Shown here one piece after another: positions 30,710-39,870 of a stretch of 64,000 bases of DNA. The DNA is from Deltaproteobacteria bacterium (lineage in GTDB: Bacteria > Myxococcota_A > UBA796 > GCA-2862545), in the NCBI GenBank assembly GCA_006226595.1, contig SBGP01000066.1, forward strand, positions 151,698-215,697. The letters run 5' to 3'. A program made the position numbers and the translations under genes. Within the stretch, counting starts at the first letter, position 1. Each line of letters begins with the position of its first letter. Below the pieces are notes generated by a model. That model saw only the letters and a program-made list of their open reading frames with translations. It was not told the DNA's origin and searched no databases.

Positions 30710-33700
30710 GCACGCGCATCCCCGAGGGCAGCACCATCATGGTCGTGGGCTCCGGCCCCATCGTCATCGGCCAGGCGTGCGAGTTCGACTACTCCGGCAC
30801 CCAGGCCTGCAAGGCGCTCAAGGAGCTCGGCTACCGCGTCGTGCTCATCAACAGCAACCCGGCGACCATCATGACCGACGAGTCGGTCGCCGATGCCACC
30901 TACGTCGAGCCCCTGAGCTTCGACTTCGCGAAGCAGGTCATCGAGCGCGAGAAGCCCGATGCGCTGCTCCCGACGGTCGGCGGTCAGGTCGGCCTCAACC
31001 TCTCCCTCGAGCTCCACGAGCGCGGCGTACTCGCCGAGCACGGCGTGAAGCTCATCGGCGCCAACCCGGAGGCCATCGCGGTCGCCGAGGACCGGGACCT
31101 GTTCAAGCAGGCGATGGTCGAGATTGGCGTCGGCGTGGCCAAGTCCGAGATCGTCCACACGATGGACGAGGCCGAGTCCGCCATCGAGATCATCGGCCTG
31201 CCGTGCATCGTGCGCCCGAGCTTCACGCTCGGCGGCGCCGGCGGCGGTATCGCCTGGAACATCGAGGAGTACCGCAAGATCGTCAGCGAGGGCCTGGACC
31301 TGTCGCCGACCACGCAGGTGCTCGTCGAGCAGAGCCTGCTCGGCTGGAAGGAGTTCGAGCTCGAGGTCATCCGCGACCTCGCCGACAACGTCATCATCGT
31401 GTGCTCCATCGAGAACTTCGACCCAATGGGCATCCACACGGGCGACTCGATCACCGTGGCCCCGGTGCAGACGCTGACCGACCGCGAGTACCAGCACCTG
31501 CGGGACCTCTCCATCCGCATCATCCGCCGTATCGGCGTCGACACGGGTGGCTCCAACATCCAGTTCTCGGTGAACCCGGAGAACGGCGAGGTCATCGTCA
31601 TCGAGATGAACCCGCGCGTGAGCCGCAGCTCCGCGCTCGCCAGCAAGGCGACGGGCTTCCCGATTGCGAAGATCGCCGCCAAGCTGGCCGTGGGCCTCAC
31701 CCTCGACGAGATCGACAACGACATCACCCAGGTGACGCCGGCCTGCTTCGAGCCCGCGCTCGACTACGTCATCGTCAAGATCCCCCGCTGGAACTTCGAG
31801 AAGTTCGCCTCCGCGGAGCGCAAGCTCGGCTCGGCGATGCGCTCGGTCGGCGAGGTCATGGGCATCGGTCGGACCTACCAGGAAGCCTGCATGAAGGCGA
31901 TTGCCTCCCTCGAGGGTGGCTACGCCAAGGTGAGCGAGCACAGCGACGCGGACATCCGCGCCGCCCTCGCGGTGGCGACCCCGGACCGGCTGCCGGCCGT
32001 GTTCGAGGCCATGCGCCGGGGCATGGACGTCTCCGACGTGCACGACATCACCCGCATCGACCGGTGGTTCCTGCGCGAGCTCGCCGAGGTCGTCGACTTC
32101 GAGAAGAGCCTGCGCGGTCGTCCCCTCGACAGCGTCGGCAAGAGCGAGCTTCGCCGCGCCAAGCGCATGGGCATCCCGGACGACTTCCTCGCCGAGATCC
32201 TCAACACCACCGAGGCCGCCGTCTCCGCTCGTCGTCGCGACGAGGGGCTGACCCCGGTGTTCAAGCGGGTCGACACCTGTGCCGCCGAGTTCGAGAGCTA
32301 CACGCCCTACCTGTACTCGACCTACGAGGACGAGGACGAGGCCGGCGACAGCGAGACCGACCGGGTCATCGTGCTCGGCAACGGTCCGAACCGCATCGGT
32401 CAGGGCCTCGAGTTCGACTACTGCTGCGTGCACGCCAGCTACGCGGTGCGCGAAGCCGGCCTCACCAGCGTGATGGTCAACTGCAACCCCGAGACCGTGT
32501 CCACCGACTACGACACCTCGGACAAGCTGTACTTCGAGCCCTGCACCGTCGAGCACGTGCAGAACGTCCTCGACCGCGAGAAGCCTCGGGGCGTCATCGT
32601 GCAGTTCGGTGGCCAGACGCCGCTCAAGCTCGCGGGCAAGATCGGCCCCGTGCTCGGCACGTCGCCCGACGCCATCGACCTCTGCGAGGACCGCGCGCGC
32701 TTCAACGGCTTCTGCACGGACCTCGGCATTCGTCAGCCGGCCGGCGCGCTTGCCTTCAGCATCGAAGAGGCGCGCGAGAAGGCCAAGGACGTCGGCTTCC
32801 CGCTGCTCGTCCGCCCGAGCTACGTGCTCGGCGGCCGCGCGATGGCCATCTGCTACGACGAGAGCGACTTCGAGAAGGTGGTGAACGACGCCATCGTCAC
32901 CTCCGAGGCCAAGTCGCTGCTCATGGACCACTACCTCGAGGGCGCGGTCGAGTACGACGTCGACGCGCTCGCCGACGGCGAAGAGGTCTACATCGGCGGC
33001 ATCATCGAGCACATCGAGGAAGCCGGTGTGCACTCCGGCGACTCCGCGGGCGTGCTGCCTCCGGTGCGCCTCTCCGCCTCGCTTCGTCGCGAGATGGAGG
33101 AGTGGACCCGCAAGATCGCGCTCAAGCTCGGTGTGGTCGGCCTGGTGAACATCCAGTACGCCATCAGCGACGACAAGCTGTACGTCATCGAGGTCAACCC
33201 GCGGGCCAGCCGCACGGTGCCCTTCGTGAGCAAGGCTACGGGCATCCCGCTCGCCACGCTCGCGACCCGTCTGCTGCTCGGTGAGAAGCTCGCGGACTTC
33301 GGGCCCATGCGCAAGCGCGGCCACGGCATGTACTTCATCAAGGCGCCGGTGTTCCCGTGGCGCAAGTTCCCGGGCAGCGACGTGGTCCTCGGACCGGAGA
33401 TGCGCTCCACCGGTGAGGTGATGGGTGTGGGCTGGTCCTTCGGCGAGGCCTACGCCAAGGCGCTCGTCGCGGCGGGGCTCACGCTTCCCAGCGAGGGCGG
33501 CGTGTTCCTGTCCTTCCGGGATGCGGACAAGCCCGCGTGCGTCGGCATCGCCGGGTCGCTGCGCCATCTCGGCTTCAAGCTCTACGCCACCCGCGGCACC
33601 GCCAAGTACCTCGCCGACCACGGCGTGCAGTGCGAGCCGGTGCACAAGGTGAACCAGGGCCGCCCGGACACCGTGGACCACATCAAGAACGGCAAGATCC

Positions 33701-33885
33701 AGCTCATGCTGAACACGCCGCTCGGCAAGAAGGCCCAGTACGACGAGCTGTCCATGCGCCTGGCCGGTCTGCGCTACGGCGTGCCGTGCATCACCAACCT
33801 CGCGGCGGCGCGGGCGGCGGTGAGCGCGATTCGCAGCCTGCGGGCCGGCGAGCTCAAGGTCATCAAGCTCCAGGAAATCCAGTAG
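30706..33885 (+). CDS. carB: Carbamoyl-phosphate synthase large subunit
   Basis: 1059 residues from GTG 30706, which overlaps the carA stop (GTGA) and has GGGAGAG at a good spacing; another in-frame GTG lies two codons upstream. Two homologous ATP-grasp halves: the first with [19 protein letters not shown] and [12 protein letters not shown], the second with [19 protein letters not shown] and [11 protein letters not shown]. The C-terminal ~130 residues form the MGS-like allosteric domain. It makes carbamoyl phosphate from bicarbonate, ammonia and 2 ATP. Confidence 0.97.
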   Translation: MSTRIPEGSTIMVVGSGPIVIGQACEFDYSGTQACKALKELGYRVVLINSNPATIMTDESVADATYVEPLSFDFAKQVIEREKPDALLPTVGGQVGLNLSLELHERGVLAEHGVKLIGANPEAIAVAEDRDLFKQAMVEIGVGVAKSEIVHTMDEAESAIEIIGLPCIVRPSFTLGGAGGGIAWNIEEYRKIVSEGLDLSPTTQVLVEQSLLGWKEFELEVIRDLADNVIIVCSIENFDPMGIHTGDSITVAPVQTLTDREYQHLRDLSIRIIRRIGVDTGGSNIQFSVNPENGEVIVIEMNPRVSRSSALASKATGFPIAKIAAKLAVGLTLDEIDNDITQVTPACFEPALDYVIVKIPRWNFEKFASAERKLGSAMRSVGEVMGIGRTYQEACMKAIASLEGGYAKVSEHSDADIRAALAVATPDRLPAVFEAMRRGMDVSDVHDITRIDRWFLRELAEVVDFEKSLRGRPLDSVGKSELRRAKRMGIPDDFLAEILNTTEAAVSARRRDEGLTPVFKRVDTCAAEFESYTPYLYSTYEDEDEAGDSETDRVIVLGNGPNRIGQGLEFDYCCVHASYAVREAGLTSVMVNCNPETVSTDYDTSDKLYFEPCTVEHVQNVLDREKPRGVIVQFGGQTPLKLAGKIGPVLGTSPDAIDLCEDRARFNGFCTDLGIRQPAGALAFSIEEAREKAKDVGFPLLVRPSYVLGGRAMAICYDESDFEKVVNDAIVTSEAKSLLMDHYLEGAVEYDVDALADGEEVYIGGIIEHIEEAGVHSGDSAGVLPPVRLSASLRREMEEWTRKIALKLGVVGLVNIQYAISDDKLYVIEVNPRASRTVPFVSKATGIPLATLATRLLLGEKLADFGPMRKRGHGMYFIKAPVFPWRKFPGSDVVLGPEMRSTGEVMGVGWSFGEAYAKALVAAGLTLPSEGGVFLSFRDADKPACVGIAGSLRHLGFKLYATRGTAKYLADHGVQCEPVHKVNQGRPDTVDHIKNGKIQLMLNTPLGKKAQYDELSMRLAGLRYGVPCITNLAAARAAVSAIRSLRAGELKVIKLQEIQ

Positions 33886-33930
33886 CGGTGGGGCGCGCGG
33901 TCGCCGTGCGAGCAGGATAGCTTCACGGCG

Positions 33931-34500
33931 ATGCGACGCTTCGACCTCCTACGTTCTTGCGGTGTGCTCGCGGCCGGGCTGGCCCTCGTCGGCTGTCCCG
34001 AGCCGCCGCCGCCGTGTGCGACCCACGACGACTGTGGCGAGCTCCAGTTCTGCGCGGACGAGACCTTCTGTCTCGACGTGTTCGACCGGACCTACGACAT
34101 CACCATGGTCGAGGCGACGGTGCCGGCCACCGGGACGACCGGCGGTCCGTGGGACCCCGAGGACAGCAGCGATCCCGACATGATCGCAGTGTTCGGGATT
34201 CCCGCTGTGTTCGACGAGAACGACGAGATCGTCGAGCCGGAAGAGGCCGTGCAGACCTCGGTGCTCGACGACACCACGAACCCGATGTGGAACGAGGGCG
34301 GCGAGGTCACCTTCAGGCAGGGCCGCGCGTTCACGATCAACCTGTTCGACTTCGAGGGCGACGGTACCGCCACGTTCATGGGCGGGTGGATCTGGGAGAC
34401 CGACGAAGCGCTCGTGCAGCTGGTCCGTCAGCTCGGTGAGGATCAGATCGTCGGGTCGGGCAGCTTCTCGACCACCTTCCGCATCGACCCGCCGCGCTAG
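33931..34500 (+). CDS. Lipoprotein with Cys-rich module and C2-like domain
   Basis: 189 residues. Lipobox LVGC at ~19-22 predicts a lipid-anchored envelope protein. A short Cys-rich segment follows (CATHDDCGELQFC, CLDVF), of the Dickkopf-like type common on myxobacterial lipoproteins. Residues ~60-185 resemble a C2 fold: SSDPDMIAVFG, TTNPMWNEGGEVTF and FTINLFDFEGDG match the core strands and Asp loops of C2 domains. Calcium or lipid binding is therefore plausible but unproven. The stop is one base from the stop of the convergent gene. Confidence 0.72.
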   Translation: MRRFDLLRSCGVLAAGLALVGCPEPPPPCATHDDCGELQFCADETFCLDVFDRTYDITMVEATVPATGTTGGPWDPEDSSDPDMIAVFGIPAVFDENDEIVEPEEAVQTSVLDDTTNPMWNEGGEVTFRQGRAFTINLFDFEGDGTATFMGGWIWETDEALVQLVRQLGEDQIVGSGSFSTTFRIDPPR

Positions 34501-34501
34501 C

Positions 34502-35704
34502 TCACACGGTCGGCATCCACCCGCCGAGCACCGCGTCGACCTGGTCGAGGCGGTCCTGGCCCCAGAACAAGCGCTCGCCGACGAGCATGCTCGGCACGCC
34601 GCACACGCCGAGGGCGCGCGCCTCGTCGGTGTTCGCGCGGAGCTGGTCCTTGATGCGCTGCTCGCGCGTCTCGGCGAGCACTGCCTCGCCATCGACGCCG
34701 GCCTCGTCGAGCACCGAGCGCAGTACCTGCGGGTCGGCGATGTCCCGGTCCTCGGCCCAGGCGGCGCGGTACAGCGCCTGCGTGACCTCGGGGGCGACGA
34801 GGGCCGCGCGGAGCGGCTGGACCGTGCGGATCGGGAAGTTCGACGGGAAGCGGAAGGGCACGCCCCACCACCGCGACCAGTCGGAGAGGTCCTTGGTCAC
34901 GTAGGCCTGGCGAGGCGCGTTCATCGCGAACATCGGCACGTCTGGGGTTCCGATGTCGCGGAACAGCGCGCCGAGCAGGATGGGCACGTACTCGACGGTG
35001 GCGCCGTGGCGGCGCGCGATGCGCTCGATCTGGGTGGAGGCGAGGTACGAGAACGGGCTCGCGAAGTCGTGGAAGAAGCGGACGGTGCCGCCGCGCGGGA
35101 CGCCCACCGGGGCCTCGGTGTCGAGGAACTCGTTGCCCAGGCACTCCTCGACGAAGTGCAGGCGGTCCACACCCCAGATCACCTCGTCCCCGAACACGAA
35201 GGTCGGCACGCCGAACATGCCGCGAGCGATGGCCTCGTCGGTGGCGTCGAACAGGGCCTGCTTCACCTTCGGGTCGTCGATGACCGCAGGGTCGAGGCCG
35301 AGCTTCGTGGCCAAGGCGTCGAGGGTCGGGCGGTCGGCGATGTCGAGGTTGGCGACGTGGTAGGCCTCGAACAGCGCGTGGGAGACGCGCGCACGGTCCT
35401 CCTCGGGGGCACCGAGTACGAGGCGCATCGCGTTCACCGAGCGGCGAGGGTGCTCGGGGTGCACGTTCAGCGGGACTTCGAGCCACTCGGCGCGACGGAT
35501 CAGGTCCTTCGCCTCGAGCCGCACACGCGGGCTGCTGCGCACCGAGGTCGGCTGCTGCGGCGCGTCGATGGCCTTGTAGATGCCGCCGAGCAGCGCCGGG
35601 CACCAGCGCACGGTTGCGCCGTAGCGGGCCGCCAGCGCCTCGACCTGGGTCGATGCCAGGTAGGCGTAGGGACACACCACGTCGTAGTAGAAGCGCAGCT
35701 CCAC
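34502..35704 (-). CDS. Tandem DsbA-family / 2-hydroxychromene-2-carboxylate isomerase-like protein
   Basis: 400 residues from GTG 35704 with GGAGG six bases upstream; the longer frame runs into the divergent gene. Two thioredoxin-fold repeats of ~200 residues each: the first begins ELRFYYDVVCPYAYLASTQ, the second RFFHDFASPFSYLASTQ, followed by ATVEYVPILLGALFRDIG. The SPFSYL form and lack of a CxxC make it resemble kappa-GST/HCCA isomerases rather than disulfide oxidases; the family uses glutathione-type thiols. The duplication in one chain is unusual. A TTGACA-led promoter candidate precedes it. Confidence 0.82.
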   Translation of the reverse strand: MELRFYYDVVCPYAYLASTQVEALAARYGATVRWCPALLGGIYKAIDAPQQPTSVRSSPRVRLEAKDLIRRAEWLEVPLNVHPEHPRRSVNAMRLVLGAPEEDRARVSHALFEAYHVANLDIADRPTLDALATKLGLDPAVIDDPKVKQALFDATDEAIARGMFGVPTFVFGDEVIWGVDRLHFVEECLGNEFLDTEAPVGVPRGGTVRFFHDFASPFSYLASTQIERIARRHGATVEYVPILLGALFRDIGTPDVPMFAMNAPRQAYVTKDLSDWSRWWGVPFRFPSNFPIRTVQPLRAALVAPEVTQALYRAAWAEDRDIADPQVLRSVLDEAGVDGEAVLAETREQRIKDQLRANTDEARALGVCGVPSMLVGERLFWGQDRLDQVDAVLGGWMPTV

Positions 35705-35729
35705 GACGAACCTCCGAAAATCCAAGGGT

Positions 35730-35758
35730 CTACTTGCATTGTGGGGACATGGTGTCAA
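35730..35758 (-). promoter_or_regulatory. Candidate promoter for the tandem isomerase gene
   Basis: On the minus strand a perfect TTGACA (35758-35753) is followed after 17 bases by a weak -10, AAGTAG (35735-35730), 26 bases before the GTG start. The -10 match is poor. Confidence 0.35.
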
Positions 35759-35824
35759 GCGGCGGGCAGGTGCCCCCGCGTCGGCTATGCTCGCCCCCTG
35801 GGAGGGAGCTTGCCGCAGGAGATC

Positions 35825-36334
35825 ATGGCCGCGTTGGCGCGGACTCCGTTGGCCGAGGGACTCGACGCCGACGAGCTCGGGCGGCTGGCACGTGCCGGTC
35901 GCGTGGAGCACTGGCCCGAAGAGGCCGTCGTCATGGAGGAGGGCAGCCTCGGGCCGCGGCTCGTCGTCGTGCTTCAGGGCCACGCCGAGGTCGTGAAGAC
36001 CGGGCCGGACGGTACGGTGCACGTGCTCGCCACCGTCGGCCCAGGTGCCGTGCTCGGCGAGATGAGCCTGCTCCAGCAGGCGCCGCGGTCGGCGACCGTG
36101 CGCGCGACCTCCGCGATGCGCGTGTTCGCGATGGATCAGGCCACGTTCAACGGCATGCTCGAGGACGGTGACCCGGCCGCGTACAAGCTGTCGCACCGCA
36201 TCGCACGGGTGCTCGCCGCGCGCGTGGACGAGCTGAACCGCCGGGTGGTCGACCTGCTCGCCCGGCGTCCCTCCGAGCCCGAGGAAGAGCTGGCGCGTAT
36301 CCGCTCCGAGCTGTTCACGCGCTGGGACTTCTAG
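35825..36334 (+). CDS. Cyclic-nucleotide-binding domain protein
   Basis: 169 residues from ATG 35825, which has AGGAG close upstream; a TTG at 35810 after GGGAGGGAGC would add five residues and is a real alternative. Residues ~10-125 form a cNMP-binding barrel: VVVLQGHAEVVKTGPDG, GPGAVLGEMSLLQQAPRSAT with the phosphate-binding GEMSLL...RSAT element. A C-terminal helix (~130-169) has no helix-turn-helix, so it is a sensor without a DNA-binding domain. Five bases separate it from the acyltransferase. Confidence 0.82.
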   Translation: MAALARTPLAEGLDADELGRLARAGRVEHWPEEAVVMEEGSLGPRLVVVLQGHAEVVKTGPDGTVHVLATVGPGAVLGEMSLLQQAPRSATVRATSAMRVFAMDQATFNGMLEDGDPAAYKLSHRIARVLAARVDELNRRVVDLLARRPSEPEEELARIRSELFTRWDF

Positions 36335-36338
36335 GCGG

Positions 36339-37778
36339 GTGGCGTCCACCGTCGCGTGGGTGGTCGGGAGCCTCGCCGCCTACGAGGTGGCGCGCTTCTT
36401 CGTGCTCCGACGGGTGCGCGTGTGGTGGCGTCGTGGGGCGAGCGAGTTCGTGCGGCATCACCGCGTGCAGCTCGAGTCCGCCCGGTTCATCGACCAGGTG
36501 TGGATGCGGGAACGCCTCGCTCAGGACCGCCGCATCGAAGAGAAGGTGCTCGAGGTCCACGGCGAGACGGGGGAGGCGATTCCCGTGCTGCGCGCGCGCG
36601 TCGACGCGTATGCCGAGGAGATCGCGCCGTTCTTCTCGATGTCCGCGTACTACCGGATCGGCGCGGCCATCGCCCGGCGCCTGGTGTCCTTCGCCTACGA
36701 GCTCGTCCTCGACCCGAACGAGTTCCACGCGCAGGCCGCCAAGGTGCCCGAGGACGCGATCAAGGTGTACGTGATCAACCACCGCAGCAACGGCGACCCG
36801 GTGCTGCTCGCGTACGGCCTGCTCCGAAAGACCGCGCTGTCCTACGCCGTGGGCGAGTGGGCGCTCGTGTGGCCGCTTCACTTCCTGTTTCGGCTCTTCG
36901 GTAGCTACTTCGTGCGCCGGGGGGAGAAGGACCCGCTGTACCACGCCGTGCTCGAGCGCTTCGTGCAGCTGCTCGCCGGCCATGGCGGCGTCACCGGCTT
37001 CTTCATCGAAGGGGGCCTGTCCCGCGACGGCGCGCTGCGCCCGGCCAAGGCGGGCTTGCTCACGTACTTGATCAACCTCCGCCAGGATCAGCCGGACCGC
37101 GAGATCGTGTTCCTTCCCGTGGGGCTGAACTACGACCGCGTGCTCGAGGACCGCACCCTGCTGCGCGAGCGGAACGGGCCCGTGCCCAAGCCCAGTCTCG
37201 GGTGGCGGCTGATCACCCTCGGCGCCATCGCGTTCTGGGTGCCGATGCTCATTGCCGCGAACGTGGTGAAGGTCGCCACGCGGTCGCACCGAAAGTTCGG
37301 GTATGCGGCGGTGTCCTTCGGCGAGCCGCTGGCGCTCACCGACTGGCAGGGAGGAGGGGAGCTGCACACCCTCGATGGCCACGCGCAGCGCGAGGCGGTC
37401 GAAGCCCTGGCCGAACACCTGCTGCACGACCGGATCGGTGCCTGCGTGCCCGCGACGCCGGTTCCGCTGCTGTGCCTGGCGCTGGAACGCATCGAGGCGC
37501 GTGACCTGCCGGCGCTTCAGTCCGAGGTGCGCGACCTGATGGCCACCTTGCGCGCGAAGGGGCGCCCGATCGCGCTCGGAGAGGTGTTCGACGAGTGGGA
37601 GCGCCGGCTGGGACCGGGCGAGTGGGAGGAAGAGCTCGTGGTCCGCCTTGCGGTGGAGGCGCTCGCCCGGCGCCGTGTCCTGCGCAACGAAGGGGGCCGA
37701 CTGCGCGTCACGCCTGGCGAGGAGGTCGTGCTCGGCTACTATGCCGCCTCGATTCGCCACCACCTGGAGGAGACATGA
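36339..37778 (+). CDS. PlsB-like glycerol-3-phosphate acyltransferase family protein
   Basis: 479 residues, GTG start, N-terminal hydrophobic segment. Acyltransferase motifs in order: NHRSNGDP (H-x4-D, ~147), FIEGGLSRDGALRPAKAG (~223, glycerol-phosphate site), and VFLPVGLNYDRVLED (block IV). These match the PlsB/GPAT family, which transfers an acyl chain to the sn-1 position of glycerol 3-phosphate at the inner membrane. It is shorter than E. coli PlsB (~800). It overlaps the next small membrane gene by ATGA. Confidence 0.85.
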   Translation: MASTVAWVVGSLAAYEVARFFVLRRVRVWWRRGASEFVRHHRVQLESARFIDQVWMRERLAQDRRIEEKVLEVHGETGEAIPVLRARVDAYAEEIAPFFSMSAYYRIGAAIARRLVSFAYELVLDPNEFHAQAAKVPEDAIKVYVINHRSNGDPVLLAYGLLRKTALSYAVGEWALVWPLHFLFRLFGSYFVRRGEKDPLYHAVLERFVQLLAGHGGVTGFFIEGGLSRDGALRPAKAGLLTYLINLRQDQPDREIVFLPVGLNYDRVLEDRTLLRERNGPVPKPSLGWRLITLGAIAFWVPMLIAANVVKVATRSHRKFGYAAVSFGEPLALTDWQGGGELHTLDGHAQREAVEALAEHLLHDRIGACVPATPVPLLCLALERIEARDLPALQSEVRDLMATLRAKGRPIALGEVFDEWERRLGPGEWEEELVVRLAVEALARRRVLRNEGGRLRVTPGEEVVLGYYAASIRHHLEET

Positions 37779-38107
37779 AGGTGGCCCTGTGGGCCCAGGC
37801 CGTCGCGCTCTTCGTGTTCGTGCCGGTGGTGCTGCTCGTGCCCGAGATCCCGCTCGGACGCGTGGTCGCGGCCGATCTGCGTTGGGTTCTCGCGGCGGCG
37901 GGCGGCGGGCTGGGCGTGATCAGCCTCTCCATGGCCCGAGACCCGCACATGCGCCGCTGGGGCGCCCTCGCGCTGGGGGTTGCCGCTGGATTGGGGCTCG
38001 TCGGCGTCGCCATCGAGGGCGGTGTGCGCGGGGGCGTGGTGGCGGGTCTGCTGCTGGTTTCGCTCGCCATCAACGGTAGCGCCGCGCGGGAAACGCCGGC
38101 CTCCTGA
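37775..38107 (+). CDS. Small membrane protein of unknown function
   Basis: 110 residues with four hydrophobic segments (ALWAQAVALFVFVPVVLLV; WVLAAAGGGLGVISL; GALALGVAAGLGLVGVA; GVVAGLLLVSLAI). The start ATG overlaps the acyltransferase stop, with GGAGGAG just upstream. No family recognised. The coupling suggests a partner or membrane anchor for the acyltransferase. Confidence 0.7.
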   Translation: MKVALWAQAVALFVFVPVVLLVPEIPLGRVVAADLRWVLAAAGGGLGVISLSMARDPHMRRWGALALGVAAGLGLVGVAIEGGVRGGVVAGLLLVSLAINGSAARETPAS

Positions 38108-38163
38108 GTGCTGGCGAGCCGCTGTTCTCGGCGGCTGGCGGCTTTGCGCTGGTTTTTGTACTC

Positions 38164-38173
38164 ACTGGCCAGT
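38164..38173. promoter_or_regulatory. Palindrome ACTGGCCAGT, candidate TetR operator
   Basis: A perfect 10-base palindrome lies 30 bases upstream of the AGGAGG of the following TetR gene, a position that fits autorepression. TetR-family operators often have ACTGG-type half-sites. Confidence 0.4.
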
Positions 38174-38215
38174 TATGGGGAAGACAACGGGCACGAGCGC
38201 CCGAGGAGGTTCCCC

Positions 38216-38863
38216 CTGGCTCTGTCGCGGCTCCGCCGACCCTCTCCGCGCGCTGCGCGCTCCATTCAACGCATCCTCGATGCGGCTGCTCGCGTGTTCG
38301 GCACCGAGGGGTACGAGGCGGCGTCGATGAACGCGGTGGCTGCAGCTGCGGGCGTGTCCAAGGGACTCCTCCACTACCACTTCGAGAGCAAGGAACACCT
38401 GCTCATCGAGGCCCAGCGGGCGACCTTCCGGCAGATCCACGAGCGGTTCACCGACCGCTTCGAGCAGGGTGAGGCCGGTATGCCCACCGCCCTCGGCGTG
38501 CTCGACAACCTGTGGGAATCCCTCGTGTCGATGCGACACTGGGCGCCGTTCATGGTCGAGACCATCAGTCTCGCGGCGCAGCAGGCCCCGATCCGAAAGG
38601 CGGCGGATTCCTTCTATGCCGAGAGCATGAACCTCCTCGAGGACGGCATCCGCTCGGTGTTCGAGCAGGACATGGACCGTCTGGCGATTCCTCCCGAGCG
38701 TCTGGCCCCCCTGGTCCGCGTGTGCGTGCACGGCTTCATCGTCGAGCTCGCGTATGCCCGGGACGAGGCCGACCTCGCCAAGGCCGAGCAGGCCTACCGC
38801 GACTTCCGGACTCTCTTCGGGGCGAGCATGCTCACCCCGGTCCGCGAGGAGGAACCAAGATGA
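38216..38863 (+). CDS. TetR-family transcriptional regulator
   Basis: 215 residues if the CTG at 38216 is the start; it follows a perfect AGGAGG by six bases, whereas in-frame GTG 38108 and TTG 38155 have no ribosome-binding site and would put the operator-like palindrome inside the gene. Helix-turn-helix: QRILDAAARVFGTEGYEAAS, then VAAAAGVSKGLLHYHFESKE. The C-terminal domain is helical and resembles regulators of lipid or fatty-acid genes only in general form. It overlaps the ferritin-like gene by ATGA. Confidence 0.85.
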   Translation: MALSRLRRPSPRAARSIQRILDAAARVFGTEGYEAASMNAVAAAAGVSKGLLHYHFESKEHLLIEAQRATFRQIHERFTDRFEQGEAGMPTALGVLDNLWESLVSMRHWAPFMVETISLAAQQAPIRKAADSFYAESMNLLEDGIRSVFEQDMDRLAIPPERLAPLVRVCVHGFIVELAYARDEADLAKAEQAYRDFRTLFGASMLTPVREEEPR

Positions 38864-39870
38864 CCCATCGCCCCCGCCTGCTGCGTCGTGTGCTTCGTCG
38901 ACTGGGTCGCCGAACGCCCACCAATCCGGTCCCTGCCGACATGTTCGGCTTCGAGCGCAGCGAGCGGGAGGCGAGGTCCGCACGAAAGCTCGAGAAGCTG
39001 TACCACCAGGGTCAGCGGCGCGTGTGGAATGGCAAGGACGTGCTCTCCGAGCTGCTCGACAAGCACGGTGGCGTCCAGCTCCCGGCCGAGCAGGCCGAGG
39101 CGGTGCGGGCGCTGTTCGCGGTCATCCTGTGGGGGGAGCTCGCTGCCTGGCGTATCTCCGCGGCCCTCGCCGAGGAGCTCGAGCCACTCGAGGCGAAGAT
39201 GGCGGCCACCGCACAGGTCCACGACGAGGCGCGGCACTTCTACGTGATGAACGACTACCTCAAGGAGCTCGGCGACACGCCGATGGAGCTGGGTCCCGCG
39301 ACGCAGCGCGTGCTCAACGGCACGCTGGAGGCCGACACCCTCGTGAAGAAGCTGCTCGGGATGCAGCTGATGATCGAGCCTCTCGCGCTCACCTTGTTCC
39401 ACCTCGTGCGCCGCATGCAGCTCGAGCCGGTGCTCGCCGAGTTGCTCGTGTACTACGAACAGGACGAGGCCCGTCACGTCGCGCTCGGCGTGCTCCACCT
39501 TCCCGAGATGCTCTCCGGCATGGGCCGTCGCGAGGCCGCGGACCTTCACGCCTGGCAGATCCGCGAGTACTTCGCGCAGTTCGCGATGATGCGTGAGCTC
39601 GAGCCGCACTTCCGGGCCCTCGGTATCCACCCGCGGCAGGTCATCTCGCTCGGGCGTCAGAAGCAGATGCTCGCGATGCAGATGCTCATCGACGAGCTCG
39701 GCATGGACCTGCCGATCGTCGAGGTCTTCCGGCGGGTCACCGACTTCCGCGCGGAGATCGACTTTCCGCTGGACGGCGCGCCGACCGACCTGCCGAGCCG
39801 CCTGCGCGCGGGACTCACCGCGGCGCTGCACTCAGCCGAGGCCGAGGGAGTGCTCTCCGAGGTCGCCTAG
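38860..39870 (+). CDS. Ferritin-like diiron protein
   Basis: 336 residues, ATG overlapping the TetR stop. An all-helical core carries two carboxylate-His pairs typical of a diiron site: GELAAWR, VHDEARHFYV (E-x-x-H) and YYEQDEARHVALG (E-x-x-H). This arrangement is found in ferritin-like oxygenases and R2-like oxidases, which activate O2. The basic N-terminus (RPRLLRRVLRRLGRR) could contact membrane or nucleic acid. Its place with an acyltransferase and TetR regulator suggests a lipid substrate, as an inference. The stop shares CTAG with the convergent phosphatase. Confidence 0.78.
   Translation: MTHRPRLLRRVLRRLGRRTPTNPVPADMFGFERSEREARSARKLEKLYHQGQRRVWNGKDVLSELLDKHGGVQLPAEQAEAVRALFAVILWGELAAWRISAALAEELEPLEAKMAATAQVHDEARHFYVMNDYLKELGDTPMELGPATQRVLNGTLEADTLVKKLLGMQLMIEPLALTLFHLVRRMQLEPVLAELLVYYEQDEARHVALGVLHLPEMLSGMGRREAADLHAWQIREYFAQFAMMRELEPHFRALGIHPRQVISLGRQKQMLAMQMLIDELGMDLPIVEVFRRVTDFRAEIDFPLDGAPTDLPSRLRAGLTAALHSAEAEGVLSEVA

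Noticed and set aside
30676..33681. 1001-codon minus-strand frame opposite carB
   Set aside because: Same antisense shadow effect; no domain motifs, and carB fully explains the DNA.
38175..38330. ATG-started frame just before the TetR gene
   Set aside because: Out of frame with the helix-turn-helix, and its Arg/Ser-rich product looks like a shadow.
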